15,609 nt of DNA from Alphaproteobacteria bacterium UBA1303 (GTDB lineage Bacteria > Pseudomonadota > Alphaproteobacteria > Micropepsales > Micropepsaceae). The translations under genes and the position numbers were made by a program. The stretch is taken from NCBI GenBank assembly GCA_002307315.1, contig DBTZ01000055.1, positions 9,011 through 24,619 of the forward strand. The letters run 5' to 3'. Shown here in pieces: positions 6,233-14,382 of the stretch (its first letter is position 1; each line of letters opens with the position of its first letter). A model generated the notes under the pieces. The model saw only the letters and a list, made by a program, of their open reading frames with translations. It was not told the origin of the DNA and did not search any database.

Positions 6233-7570
6233 ATGAGCGAGACGTTCGATCTTCTGATCAAAGGCGGGATTTGCGCCACGCCGAACGGCATCGTTCCGGC
6301 CGACATCGGGGTCAGGGACGGCAAAATCGCCGCCATCGGCGCGCTGGCGTCGGTCGCTGCGGCGGAAACCTTCGATGCCGCGCACCTGCATGTCTTGCCC
6401 GGGGTGATCGACACCCAGGTGCATTTCCGCGAGCCGGGAAACGAACACAAGGAAGACCTCGAAAGCGGCAGCCGCGCGGCGGTTTTGGGCGGGGTCACCG
6501 CCGTGTTCGAGATGCCCAATACCAGCCCGCCCACCACGACCGCTGCGGCGATCGAAGACAAGCTTAAGCGGGCGGCGGGGCGCATGCATTGCGACTACGC
6601 GTTCTATGTCGGCGCTACGGCCGGAAACATCGAACAATTGGCGGCATTGGAGCGGCTTCCCGGCGTGGCCGGGGTCAAGGCGTTCCTTGGGTCTTCCACC
6701 GGCACGCTGCTGCTTGCCGGCGAGGCGGATATCCTCGCGGCGCTGAAAGCCGGCGTACGGCGGATGGCCGTGCATTCGGAGGACGAAGCGCGTCTGACGG
6801 AACGCAAGGGGCTGGCGCTGGCCGGGGTTCCTGCGACCCATCCGGTATGGCGCGACGCCGAGACCGCGCGCGCGTCGACAGAACGCGTTCTGCGCCTGGC
6901 AAGGGCCGCCGGGCGGCGCCTGCATGTGCTGCACGTTTCCGCCGCCGAGGAGTTGCCGCTCATCGCCGCCGCACGCGATCTCGTCACGGCGGAAGTCACG
7001 CCGCAACACCTGACGCTGGCGGCGCCGGAATGCTACGAACGCCTCGGCACGTATGCCCAGATGAATCCGCCGATCCGCGATGCGGCCGTGCGCGCGGCAC
7101 TGTGGCGGGCGGTAGGCGATGGGCTGTTCGACGTCATCGGTTCCGACCATGCGCCGCATTTGCGCGAAGAAAAGGACAAGCCGTATCCCATGTCGCCGTC
7201 GGGCATGACCGGCGTGCAGACGTTGGTGACGGTGATGCTCGATCACGTGGCAAACGGCCGGCTGACGCTGGAACGTTTCGTCGATTTGACCAGTGCCGGG
7301 GCGGCGCGGATTTTCGGCATCGCCGGCAAGGGCCGCATTGCCGTCGGTTACGATGCCGATTTTACCGTCTGCGATCTTGCCGCCAGACGACGGATCGAAA
7401 ACCGCATGATCGCCTCGAAATGCGGTTGGACGCCGTATCACGGCATTGAAACCGAAGGCTGGCCGCTCGCCACTATCGTCCGTGGCCGGATCGTTATGCG
7501 CGACGGAGAATTGGTTACCGCCGGCGGCGGGGCGCCGGTCGGCTTCGTCGATACCCAGCCGTATCGATAA
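6233..7570 (+). CDS. pyrC: Dihydroorotase (class I, alphaproteobacterial type)
   Basis: Cytoplasmic amidohydrolase that interconverts carbamoyl-aspartate and dihydroorotate in pyrimidine synthesis. The 445-residue product has the family order: N-terminal beta part LLIKGGICATPNGIV, the metal loop DTQVHFREPG (60-69), carboxylated-Lys candidate Lys149 in GVKAFLGSSTG, His181 (VHSEDEARL), His234 (LHVS), NPPIR, the GSDHAPH box with Asp305, and SPSGMTGVQT. In canonical members the loop is DxHxH; here the first His is Gln62 and only His64 remains. I recall the same Gln in other alphaproteobacterial dihydroorotases, so it may mark a subgroup rather than inactivation. The frame is open upstream to ATG 6005, but MSETFDLLIKGG is the normal family start and a promoter lies between. 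ATG 6233 has no strong ribosome site. A hydantoinase or allantoinase is less likely. Confidence 0.88.
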   Translation: MSETFDLLIKGGICATPNGIVPADIGVRDGKIAAIGALASVAAAETFDAAHLHVLPGVIDTQVHFREPGNEHKEDLESGSRAAVLGGVTAVFEMPNTSPPTTTAAAIEDKLKRAAGRMHCDYAFYVGATAGNIEQLAALERLPGVAGVKAFLGSSTGTLLLAGEADILAALKAGVRRMAVHSEDEARLTERKGLALAGVPATHPVWRDAETARASTERVLRLARAAGRRLHVLHVSAAEELPLIAAARDLVTAEVTPQHLTLAAPECYERLGTYAQMNPPIRDAAVRAALWRAVGDGLFDVIGSDHAPHLREEKDKPYPMSPSGMTGVQTLVTVMLDHVANGRLTLERFVDLTSAGAARIFGIAGKGRIAVGYDADFTVCDLAARRRIENRMIASKCGWTPYHGIETEGWPLATIVRGRIVMRDGELVTAGGGAPVGFVDTQPYR

Positions 7571-7866
7571 GATACTTTTCGACGCTAAGTTGTGAACGAC
7601 TTTGTGCTTGCATTGGCGCCCGGATTGGGGTGCCTTACCGCCCTGGTTGGGTTGCCGCGGGGACGTAAGCGGCCGCTTCTGTCGGTAAGCATCGGCCATC
7701 ACGGCCGCACAATTATGGAGATGACGCAACCGATCCGTTATCCATCAGCCATCTGTTGTGTTTGTTGGCACGGCGGCATCGGCGACGGAAGTGAAACGAT
7801 TCCGCCGGAAGGGCCGACACGGCCGACGGTGTTGGGGAGTGGTACTTAAATGATTCGTACCGGGGT
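7571..7866. other. 296-base spacer without a supported gene
   Basis: This stretch lies between the dihydroorotase and the LysE-family gene. It holds a small CGGCC/GGCCG inverted repeat with ATCAC loop near 7693 and a GGTAC/GTACC pair near 7845-7862, but no recognisable RNA. An 85-codon frame from GTG 7592 to 7849 has no ribosome site, no recognisable domain and low-complexity composition, so I do not call it a gene. A leader or regulatory RNA for the exporter remains possible. Confidence 0.4.
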
Positions 7867-8538
7867 ATGTTTTTTGCCGAATGGTGTGCGATGGATTTGA
7901 TCGTTCTCATCGTTTCCGGCGTGGTGGTTGGGTTTACCGCGGCTATCCCCATCGGTCCGGTCAATCTCATCTGTATTCGTCGTACATTACATTACGGTTA
8001 CATTTTCGGGTTTCTTTCCAGCCTGGGCGCCGCGTGCGGCGACGCTTTTTTTGCTTCGTTGACTGCCTTCGGTTTTACCGCGGTGGCGCAATTGGTCGAA
8101 GGCAATTCCAAGGTTCTGCAATTGATCGGCGGAATTTTCCTTCTGGTGTTCGGCATTCGCACATTCATTGCCCCGCCGCCGCCGAGTTTCGAGGCGCGAT
8201 TGGCTTCCCCGGCCAAAGATTCGCCCAAGCTTGGCCGCTCCGCCGCCTCGACCTTCATGCTGACGGTCTCCAATCCGGCGACGCTGTTCGGCTATACCTT
8301 CATCGTCGCCGGTCTCGGCAGTTTGGCCGGCGATACCCAACCGAGTTTTATTTCCGCCGCCTTCTTGGTTTTGGGCGTGTTCGGCGGCTCGGCTCTGTGG
8401 TGGCTTACGCTGTCGACGACCGTCGGCTTGCTGCACGCCCGCATCAACGATCATACGGTGCGCTTGATCAATGAAATATCCGGCGTGCTGATCATGGCTT
8501 TCGGAGTGATCGTGCTGGCGCATTTGGCGGCGCGCTGA
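7867..8538 (+). CDS. LysE/RhtB-family amino-acid exporter-like membrane protein
   Basis: A 223-residue inner-membrane protein of the LysE superfamily, whose members export amino acids or related small metabolites using the proton or sodium gradient. The N-terminal signature is present: FTAAIPIGPVNLICIRRTL with the GPV/GPN turn after the first membrane segment, then a GDAFFASL second segment. About six hydrophobic segments can be counted (near residues 10-32, 40-62, 70-95, 127-150, 160-185, 200-220). The loop APPPPSFEARL is proline-rich, as is common between the third and fourth segments. SNPATLFGYTFI matches the second conserved half. The substrate cannot be told. ATG 7867 has GGGG immediately upstream; ATG 7891 (residue 9, MDLIVLIVSG) is a reasonable alternative. 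It stands alone in orientation with the downstream FKBP gene 95 bases away. Confidence 0.82.
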   Translation: MFFAEWCAMDLIVLIVSGVVVGFTAAIPIGPVNLICIRRTLHYGYIFGFLSSLGAACGDAFFASLTAFGFTAVAQLVEGNSKVLQLIGGIFLLVFGIRTFIAPPPPSFEARLASPAKDSPKLGRSAASTFMLTVSNPATLFGYTFIVAGLGSLAGDTQPSFISAAFLVLGVFGGSALWWLTLSTTVGLLHARINDHTVRLINEISGVLIMAFGVIVLAHLAAR

Positions 8539-8567
8539 TTGAACGAAATCCGTGGGTTTTCAAGTTG

Positions 8568-8576
8568 TGTGATAAT
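8568..8576 (+). promoter_or_regulatory. Candidate extended -10 promoter for the FKBP gene
   Basis: TGTGATAAT at 8568-8576 fits an extended -10 element (TGn followed by GATAAT, five of six). No matching -35 sits 16-18 bases upstream. A start near 8583 would give a leader of about 50 bases. Confidence 0.35.
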
Positions 8577-8633
8577 CGCGCTTGCGCCGGGGGCTGCGGT
8601 TGTCAAAAATGGGCTGAACGAACAGGTGGGACC

Positions 8634-9194
8634 ATGAATATGCTGCGAATTGGAATTGTTCTTGCATTTGCTTTGGCCGCTGCCGGTTCGGCCCACGCGG
8701 CGAATGCGGGCAAATTGCCCCCCGCTTTGAACGCTGCCAGTAACAAGGCCTTTTTGGATGCCAACGCCAAACGGCCGGGGACCGTCGTTCGCCCCAGCGG
8801 TTTGCAATATCGCATCCTGCATAACGGCTTTGGCAGGCGGCCGGGGCCGGACGATTACGTGACGGTCAATTATACCGGAGCGCTGATCAACGGCGAGGTT
8901 TTCGACGGTACCGAGCCCGGCATGCCGGCACGTTTCAAGGTCAAGACGCTGATAGCCGGATGGGCCGAGGCGTTGAAGCTGATGCGGACGGGCGATCATT
9001 GGCAACTCGTCATTCCGGCCGAATTGGGCTACGGTACGCGCGGTGCCGGTTCCTCTATTGCTCCCAATCAAACGCTGGTATTCGACCTCGAACTTTTGAA
9101 AGTGGTGTCGGCTAAGATGCGGCAGCACGCGCAGGACGAAAATCCCGACAAGTTCAACGACAACGAGGATCTCGGACCGGACGACGACGAGTGA
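8634..9194 (+). CDS. Secreted FKBP-type peptidyl-prolyl cis-trans isomerase
   Basis: Catalyses prolyl cis-trans isomerisation, probably to help protein folding in the periplasm. The 186-residue product starts with a Sec signal peptide (residues 1-22, cleavage likely after AHA). The FKBP domain spans about residues 55-157: VTVNYTGALINGEVFDGT, LIAGWAEALKLMRTGDHW, LVIPAELGYG and TLVFDLELL. The pocket residues Tyr80, Phe90, Asp91, Trp110, Tyr133 and Phe150 are all in place, so it should be active. The last 20 residues are strongly acidic (DENPDKFNDNEDLGPDDDE). It lacks the long N-terminal dimerisation helix of Mip/FkpA, so it is nearer the minimal FkpA-like secreted type. ATG 8634 follows AGGTGG by 4 bases; ATG 8640 would also work. 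Confidence 0.93.
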   Translation: MNMLRIGIVLAFALAAAGSAHAANAGKLPPALNAASNKAFLDANAKRPGTVVRPSGLQYRILHNGFGRRPGPDDYVTVNYTGALINGEVFDGTEPGMPARFKVKTLIAGWAEALKLMRTGDHWQLVIPAELGYGTRGAGSSIAPNQTLVFDLELLKVVSAKMRQHAQDENPDKFNDNEDLGPDDDE

Positions 9195-9305
9195 TCCCCG
9201 GCGCGTTGGCAAGGCGGAAATAGAGATATGGCTTTCGCATGACCGCAAGATAAGGGGCGCGGCGGTAGGCGGGTAGGTAGCTGGTGACGCCCTCTGGCTG
9301 GTTCG

Positions 9306-12002
9306 GTGCAAGGTTTGTTTCATCTGCTGCGGCGGTGCGCCCGTAAAGGGGATGGGCGCATCGCTTTTGGGCGCGGTTTTTTCGCGACGTTTGCGCGCAA
9401 GGTCGCTCGCGTTTTCGCGCACGTAGCCGCGGGCGCGGGGAGCGTGCGTATTGCCGTGGCTTTGTTGCTGGTGGTCGGCGCCAGCGCGTTGTTCTGGGCC
9501 AGCCGCGACTACACCGTGGTGGCGCCCGAATGGGACGGCTACGTCCGCGGTATCACCTACAATCCCAGTCACGCCTTCTCCGCCCAGGACAATAAGAACA
9601 TTTCGCCGGCACGTATCGACGCCGACATGGCGCAACTCGCCAAGCTGACCGGACATGTGCGCACCTATACGGTATCGGGCGGGTTGGATAAGGTTCCCGA
9701 TGCCGCTCGCCGCTACGGCATCACCGTGTCGCTCGGCATCTGGATCGACGCCGACCTCGAAGCCAACGAAGACGAGATCGAAACCGCCATCCAGACCGTG
9801 CGCGACAACAGCCGGGTGATCGACCGGGTGATCGTCGGCAACGAAACGCTGACGCGCGGCGACCTCACCAGCGATCAGCTCGGCGCCTATATCCGCCGAG
9901 TGCGCGAGGCGCTGCCGGCCCGCATCAAGGTGACCACCGCCGAGCCCTGGTCGACCTGGCTATTGCACCCGGAACTCGCCGCCGACGTAGACGTGATGTT
10001 CGTTCACCTCTTGCCGTATTGGGACGGCAAGCCGATCGGCGAAGCGATCGCCTTCACCAATAGCGTTTACGACAAGGTGCAGGAGCAGTTTCCCGGCAAG
10101 CCGATCGTCATCGGCGAGACCGGTTGGCCGTCGCAAGGGCGCGCCTTCAACGGGGCCGAAGCCAATCTTGCCAACGAAGCCTATTACGTGCGCACGTTCG
10201 TGCAGCTCGCACTCGAAAAGGGCTACGATTACTATCTGATCGAAGCTTACGATCAGCCGTGGAAATCGAACAACGAAGGTGCCGTCGGGGCCTATTGGGG
10301 AATGTTCGATGCCGTCGGCAACCCCAAATTCGGCTTTACCGGGCTTTTGCGTTCGTTCCCCGAATGGCGCAACTACATGTTCATGGCGGCGCTGCTTACC
10401 CTGGCGCTTGGCCTGCTGATTCTCGGGCGGATGCCGAAGGTGCGTCAGACCGGCTATCTGGTGATGGGGGCGCTGGTGGCTTTGGTCACCTCCGGCATCC
10501 TGATGGTGATCGACGCGATCATGTTGCATTACGTCGACTTTGCCGATCTGTTCATGATTCTGGCGATGTCGCCGCTGATGCTGTTGGCCGCCATCGTCAT
10601 CCTCACCGAGGGGGTCGAGTTGTCCTCCAGCCTGTGGCGGGTGGAGCGGCGCGCCGTCGGCGCCATCGTTCGGGAGGGGCGCGAGAGAGTGTCGATCCAC
10701 GTGCCGTGCTACAACGAGCCGCCCGACATGATGATCGAAACGCTCGACGCCCTGGCGCGGCTCGATTATGAGAATTTCGAGGTCGTCGTTCTCGACAACA
10801 ACACGCCGGACGAGGCGACCTGGCGGCCGGTCGCAGCGCATTGCGCCAAGCTGGGGCCGCGCTTCCGTTTCTACCATTTCGGCGACGTCAAAGGTTTCAA
10901 GGCCGGTGCGCTCAACATCGCACTCGATCTTACCGACCCGGCGGCGGAATATGTGGCGGTGATCGACAGCGACTATCAGGTCGAACCCAATTGGCTGCGC
11001 CTGATGCTGCCGCTGTTCGCCTCGCCGGATATTGCCCTGGTACAGGGGCCGCAGGACTATCGCGACGGGGATATGAGCCCGTTCAAGGCGATGGCCTATG
11101 AAGAATATCGCGGCTTCTTCCGCATCGGTATGGTCGAGCGTAACGAATACAATGCCATCATCCAGCACGGCACCATGACGATGGTACGCAAATCCGCGCT
11201 GCAGGAAGTGATGGGTTGGAGCACCTGGTGCATCACCGAAGACGCCGATCTCGGCCTCAAGCTGTTCGAAGCCGGTTACGGTGCCGCCTATATCCCGATG
11301 AGCATGGGCCGCGGCCTGATTCCCGACACGCTGAAGGCGTTCCAGAGTCAACGCTATCGCTGGGCCTACGGCGCGATGCAGATCCTCAAGCGCCACGCCG
11401 GCGCGATCTTCCGGGGGCGGACGCGGCTGTCGCTCGCCCAGCGCTATCAGTTCATCAGCGGCTGGCTGCCGTGGATCGCCGATTGCTTGGGGATGATAGT
11501 CACCCTCATGGCGCTGGTCTGGACGTTTTTGATGTGGGCCAATCCGCGCTACGTCTACGTGCCGATGCCGGCGTTTTCCCTGGCGGCGCTGGCGCTGTTC
11601 GCCGCCAAGACCGGCAAGACGCTGCTATTGTATCCCTCCAAGGTGGGGTCCGGGGTCAGGGGCGCGGTGATGGCGTCGGTCGCCGGTTTGGCGCTGACCC
11701 ATACGGTCGCCAAGGCGGTGCTGTTCGGTATTTTCACCAAGGGGCAGGCGTTCCTGCGCACCCCCAAATGCGCCGATCAGGCGCTGTTGAGCCAGGCCCT
11801 GCGCGGGGTATGGCAGGAGACCACGCTGTTCTTCCTGTGCTTGATGGCGATCGTCTCGGTGTTTGCCACCGGGCGCGGCGACGATCCGGCGGCGTTGGTG
11901 TGGGTGATGGTGCTGGCCATTCAGAGCGTGCCGTACGCCGCCACCGTCGCCACCGCGGTGATCAGTGCAAGGTCGAATCGGCGAATGGCCGACGGCAAAT
12001 AG
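9306..12002 (+). CDS. ndvB: GH17-GT2 fusion, NdvB-like beta-glucan synthase
   Basis: An 898-residue inner-membrane enzyme that probably makes and remodels a beta-1,3-type glucan from UDP-glucose. A membrane anchor (residues about 47-65) is followed by a periplasmic GH17 domain (75-350) with the acid/base Glu180 in VIVGNE and the nucleophile Glu271 in VIGETGWPS. Membrane segments at about 357-375, 383-403 and 412-434 lead to a cytoplasmic GT2 domain (462-700) with HVPCYNEPPD, Asp497, the DSD motif 554-556, TEDAD (catalytic Asp646) and QRYRW (682-686), then four or so more membrane segments. The GH17-GT2 order is that of proteobacterial NdvB proteins, whose GH17 domains are reported to act as glucan transglucosylases. 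The start is the first GTG after a stop at 9285 and has no clear ribosome site; TTG 9315 or a start near 9441 are alternatives. Product linkage and cyclisation are not readable from sequence. Confidence 0.9.
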   Translation: MQGLFHLLRRCARKGDGRIAFGRGFFATFARKVARVFAHVAAGAGSVRIAVALLLVVGASALFWASRDYTVVAPEWDGYVRGITYNPSHAFSAQDNKNISPARIDADMAQLAKLTGHVRTYTVSGGLDKVPDAARRYGITVSLGIWIDADLEANEDEIETAIQTVRDNSRVIDRVIVGNETLTRGDLTSDQLGAYIRRVREALPARIKVTTAEPWSTWLLHPELAADVDVMFVHLLPYWDGKPIGEAIAFTNSVYDKVQEQFPGKPIVIGETGWPSQGRAFNGAEANLANEAYYVRTFVQLALEKGYDYYLIEAYDQPWKSNNEGAVGAYWGMFDAVGNPKFGFTGLLRSFPEWRNYMFMAALLTLALGLLILGRMPKVRQTGYLVMGALVALVTSGILMVIDAIMLHYVDFADLFMILAMSPLMLLAAIVILTEGVELSSSLWRVERRAVGAIVREGRERVSIHVPCYNEPPDMMIETLDALARLDYENFEVVVLDNNTPDEATWRPVAAHCAKLGPRFRFYHFGDVKGFKAGALNIALDLTDPAAEYVAVIDSDYQVEPNWLRLMLPLFASPDIALVQGPQDYRDGDMSPFKAMAYEEYRGFFRIGMVERNEYNAIIQHGTMTMVRKSALQEVMGWSTWCITEDADLGLKLFEAGYGAAYIPMSMGRGLIPDTLKAFQSQRYRWAYGAMQILKRHAGAIFRGRTRLSLAQRYQFISGWLPWIADCLGMIVTLMALVWTFLMWANPRYVYVPMPAFSLAALALFAAKTGKTLLLYPSKVGSGVRGAVMASVAGLALTHTVAKAVLFGIFTKGQAFLRTPKCADQALLSQALRGVWQETTLFFLCLMAIVSVFATGRGDDPAALVWVMVLAIQSVPYAATVATAVISARSNRRMADGK

Positions 12003-12016
12003 CGAGCGGGACCGTA

Positions 12017-12045
12017 TTCACAGAACCGCATGGCGACTGTACAAT
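12017..12045 (+). promoter_or_regulatory. Candidate sigma-70 promoter for the PDZ-protein gene
   Basis: TTCACA (12017-12022) and TACAAT (12040-12045), each five of six consensus bases, are 17 bases apart, the best full match in the window. A start near 12052 gives a leader of about 33 bases before ATG 12085. The PDZ gene therefore probably has its own promoter just past the glucan synthase stop. Confidence 0.55.
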
Positions 12046-12084
12046 GGTCGCCGTTGGAAACCGAGTTTGTTGCCGGGGGGCAAA

Positions 12085-13317
12085 ATGACCGAAATCAGAT
12101 TTTCGATTCTGCGGGTGGTGGCGTCTGCCGTCTGTACGCTGATGGTATCGGCAGGCAATGCCTACGCCGCCGACATCGGCGGCAACGACATTCAGATGGT
12201 GCAGGTCTATTACCAGCCGACCTTGATGCCGTCGGTGCAGGATGCGGTGAATGCGCTCAATGCGCTGCATGCCTCCTATTGCGATTGGCGCGGCGGTCTG
12301 CCCGAAGGCGTCTATGCCACGCCGGCCTCGGTGCTGATCCACACCAACATCCATTATACCCAGGACGGCTCTCAGTGGGTGCCGAATTGGGGCGGCAGCT
12401 TCGTCGGCGGCTCCTATGTTCCCTATATGGGCGGCTCGATGCAGTCGACCCACAGCGAGAGCGATTCCCCGGCAGACGTCGCCGTTACGCCGAAGGAAAT
12501 ATCCGGCGTGACGCTGTGGAGCTATCCCAATCTCGAACGGGATTTCAAATTCGGCTTCGATCTGGCCATCGTCCATGACGGCAAGCCGGGCACCATATCG
12601 TTTCGCACTTCTAGCATCGAAATCGCACGGCAGTTGGGCAGCGCTTTCGCCACCCTGGCCGCGACGAATTTCACCGACGTCCGCTTTACGCCCTCCGTCG
12701 GATTTCGCGTCAAGGACAAGGATATTGCCGCCGATTATGCCCGGCTGAATTGGACGCAGCCGACGGGTGTTCTGGTCGATACCATTCTGCCGGGCAGTCC
12801 CGCCGCCGTCGGCGGTCTGGTGCATGACGACATCATATTCGAGGTAAGCGGCAAGCCGGTCGCCACGCTCACGGAATTCAGTCGCGCTATGCTTATGGCG
12901 CTCGGCGGCAAGCCGCAAGCCGAGGTGGAGATCAAGGTTTTTCGCGCCGGGCAGCCGCTGCCCCTAAAGATCGCCGTGACCGACCCCAACGCCGGCATCG
13001 AGAAACTGCTGCCGGCGCCGCCGCCGGCGCCGGCAAGACCCGAGCCGGTGAAGCTCGGCGTTGCCGCCCGCAATATGACGGATGCGGAAGCGAAGCAGGC
13101 CAAGGTGCCGGCCGGTGTCGTGATCGTCGGCGTCGATGCCGGTTCGCTTGGCCAGCAATTGGGATTGATGACGGGCGATTGTCTGGTCGAAATCAACGGT
13201 CAAAAAATCGTCGATTTGGACGCCATGAAGAAAGTTTTGTCCGGCGGGTCGGTCGATGCCGTCAAGGTGCTGAGAAAAGGCAAAGCCGTCACGCTGAACG
13301 GCGTTAGCAAAATGTAA
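12085..13317 (+). CDS. Secreted double-PDZ protein with unrecognised N-terminal domain
   Basis: A 410-residue exported protein with a Sec signal peptide (residues 1-29, cleavage likely after AYA). Residues about 30-200 form a domain I do not recognise, with an aromatic and glycine-rich stretch (about 96-118, with PNWGGSFVGGSYVPYMGGSM) and SFRTSSIEIARQLGSAFATL near its end. Two PDZ domains follow. PDZ1 is at about 205-300 (GVLVDTILPGSPAAVGGLVHDDII, with the usual hydrophobic pocket and GD/DD turn), and PDZ2 at about 322-408 (GVVIVGVDAGSLGQQLGL, GDCLVEINGQ), joined by a Pro-rich linker (310-320). No HtrA-type protease domain or catalytic triad is present, so it is likely an adaptor or scaffold in the periplasm. 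ATG 12085 follows six G at 4 bases. The frame is open upstream to 11965, overlapping the glucan synthase, but signal peptide and promoter place the start here. Confidence 0.85.
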   Translation: MTEIRFSILRVVASAVCTLMVSAGNAYAADIGGNDIQMVQVYYQPTLMPSVQDAVNALNALHASYCDWRGGLPEGVYATPASVLIHTNIHYTQDGSQWVPNWGGSFVGGSYVPYMGGSMQSTHSESDSPADVAVTPKEISGVTLWSYPNLERDFKFGFDLAIVHDGKPGTISFRTSSIEIARQLGSAFATLAATNFTDVRFTPSVGFRVKDKDIAADYARLNWTQPTGVLVDTILPGSPAAVGGLVHDDIIFEVSGKPVATLTEFSRAMLMALGGKPQAEVEIKVFRAGQPLPLKIAVTDPNAGIEKLLPAPPPAPARPEPVKLGVAARNMTDAEAKQAKVPAGVVIVGVDAGSLGQQLGLMTGDCLVEINGQKIVDLDAMKKVLSGGSVDAVKVLRKGKAVTLNGVSKM

Positions 13318-13431
13318 TTCGCTCGGGAAATCTGCATTCTTGGGGTTAACGGAATGCGCGGGTCTTTGCTTGCCGGGAATGGGAAAAAAATCTAGTCTCG
13401 TTCCACGTTGCGCACCGGTCGGAGATGACGC

Positions 13432-14304
13432 ATGGCGTCGAGGCGAATCGTATATGTGATGTTCGCCGTGCTGGCGGCTTCGGCGTTCGCCGATGCGCCG
13501 TCGCGCCAAGCGGCGAATACCGAAACGGCTTGGTTTCAGCCCAAGATAATCTTTCGTGCCGGATTGCGTCATGAGCACGTGGTGGCCTTGACGCTGGACG
13601 ACGGTCCCAACGCCAACAGCGTCGCGGTGCTGGATGCGTTGAAGGCGCAGAACGTAAAGGCGACGTTCTTCGTCAACAGCAATATGGCGCGGCGGCACAA
13701 GGACGTGTTGGCGCGCGCGGCGGACGAAGGGCATCTGCTGGCCAATCACAGCGCCAGCCATCCGCTGTTGACCGCCAAGTACGATGCCGATCCGCAAATG
13801 CTGATTTCTCAGCTTAGGCAGGTACACGACCTTATTGCGCCGTACATGAAGCCGACCGACAAGTTCTATTTCCGTGCGCCCTACGGGTATTGGAAAAGCG
13901 CCCACGCTGCGATTCTCAATGCCGATCCGGTTCTGCGCAATTATGTCGGTCCGATCTACTGGGACATCGGCGGCGACATGATCATGAAAGACGGCTATGT
14001 CATGAGTTCGGCCGATTGGTCGTGCTGGAAGCACAAGCTGACGCCGCAGGCTTGCGCCAAGGGGTATTTGCGCGAGATTCGCCGACAAAACGGCGGCGTG
14101 GTGCTGATCCACAGCATCAGCCGGTATTCCGGCGAATTGATCGCGGCCGTCGTGCCGCCGCTGGTCGAGGAGGGGTACCGTTTCGTACGCCTCGACCAAG
14201 TGCCGGAATACCGGCAATACGAAACGCCGCCCAATGCGCCGGCGGCGGTGGCGGGCGTGTCGCCGCACGATAATGCCATCGCTTGGGCCGCAAACCTTAA
14301 ATGA
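13432..14304 (+). CDS. Secreted polysaccharide deacetylase (NodB-type, CE4)
   Basis: Probably removes N- or O-acetyl groups from an envelope or extracellular polysaccharide using a divalent metal. The 290-residue product has a short signal peptide (about residues 1-21). All five NodB motifs are seen: LTLDDGPN with Asp56/Asp57, the metal-binding NHSASH (His106 and His110), FRAPYG with Arg148, the WDIGGDM segment (Asp178) and VVLIHS with His227. The HSxxH form and motif order are those of carbohydrate esterase family 4. The substrate is open: peptidoglycan, chitooligosaccharide or an exopolysaccharide are all possible. ATG 13432 follows GGAG by 7 bases. It is separated from the PDZ gene by 114 bases with no firm promoter. 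Its closeness to the glucan synthase suggests an envelope-polysaccharide role, though a pure beta-glucan has no acetamido groups to remove. Confidence 0.92.
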   Translation: MASRRIVYVMFAVLAASAFADAPSRQAANTETAWFQPKIIFRAGLRHEHVVALTLDDGPNANSVAVLDALKAQNVKATFFVNSNMARRHKDVLARAADEGHLLANHSASHPLLTAKYDADPQMLISQLRQVHDLIAPYMKPTDKFYFRAPYGYWKSAHAAILNADPVLRNYVGPIYWDIGGDMIMKDGYVMSSADWSCWKHKLTPQACAKGYLREIRRQNGGVVLIHSISRYSGELIAAVVPPLVEEGYRFVRLDQVPEYRQYETPPNAPAAVAGVSPHDNAIAWAANLK

Positions 14305-14319
14305 TATGGCGGCCGTATC
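14303..14319. repeat. Small hairpin at the deacetylase stop codon
   Basis: GATATGG (14303-14309) and CCGTATC (14313-14319) pair with one G-U wobble around CGG. There is no T-run on the plus strand, so termination is doubtful. Confidence 0.45.
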
Positions 14320-14322
14320 CGC

Positions 14323-14354
14323 GAAAAAAATCCGGCGGCTAAAGGCCGCCGGAT
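14323..14354 (-). terminator. Intrinsic terminator of the minus-strand chemoreceptor gene
   Basis: ATCCGGCGGC (14330-14339) and GCCGCCGGAT (14345-14354) form a perfect 10-bp GC-rich stem with a 5-base loop. On the minus strand the stem is followed by a run of seven T (14329-14323), the classic rho-independent pattern. It lies 28 bases after the chemoreceptor stop. On the plus strand there is no T-run, so it works in one direction only. Confidence 0.85.
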
Positions 14355-14382
14355 CAGTTGGCTTCTAGGAGGCACTTAAAAA

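Noticed and set aside
6197..7729. Long open frame (510 codons) on the minus strand
   Set aside because: It is antisense to the dihydroorotase, has Arg/His/Gln/Gly-rich composition and no recognisable domain; typical of GC-rich shadow frames.
7592..7849. 85-codon plus-strand frame
   Set aside because: GTG start without ribosome site and no family resemblance; treated as spacer.
8451..9656. 401-codon minus-strand frame
   Set aside because: Crosses the ends of three plus-strand genes with signal peptide or catalytic motifs; no recognisable protein.
9960..11396. 478-codon minus-strand frame
   Set aside because: Antisense to the well-supported GH17-GT2 gene and rich in His/Arg/Asp low-complexity sequence.
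12964..14268. 434-codon minus-strand frame
   Set aside because: Antisense across the PDZ and deacetylase genes and their spacer; no domain.
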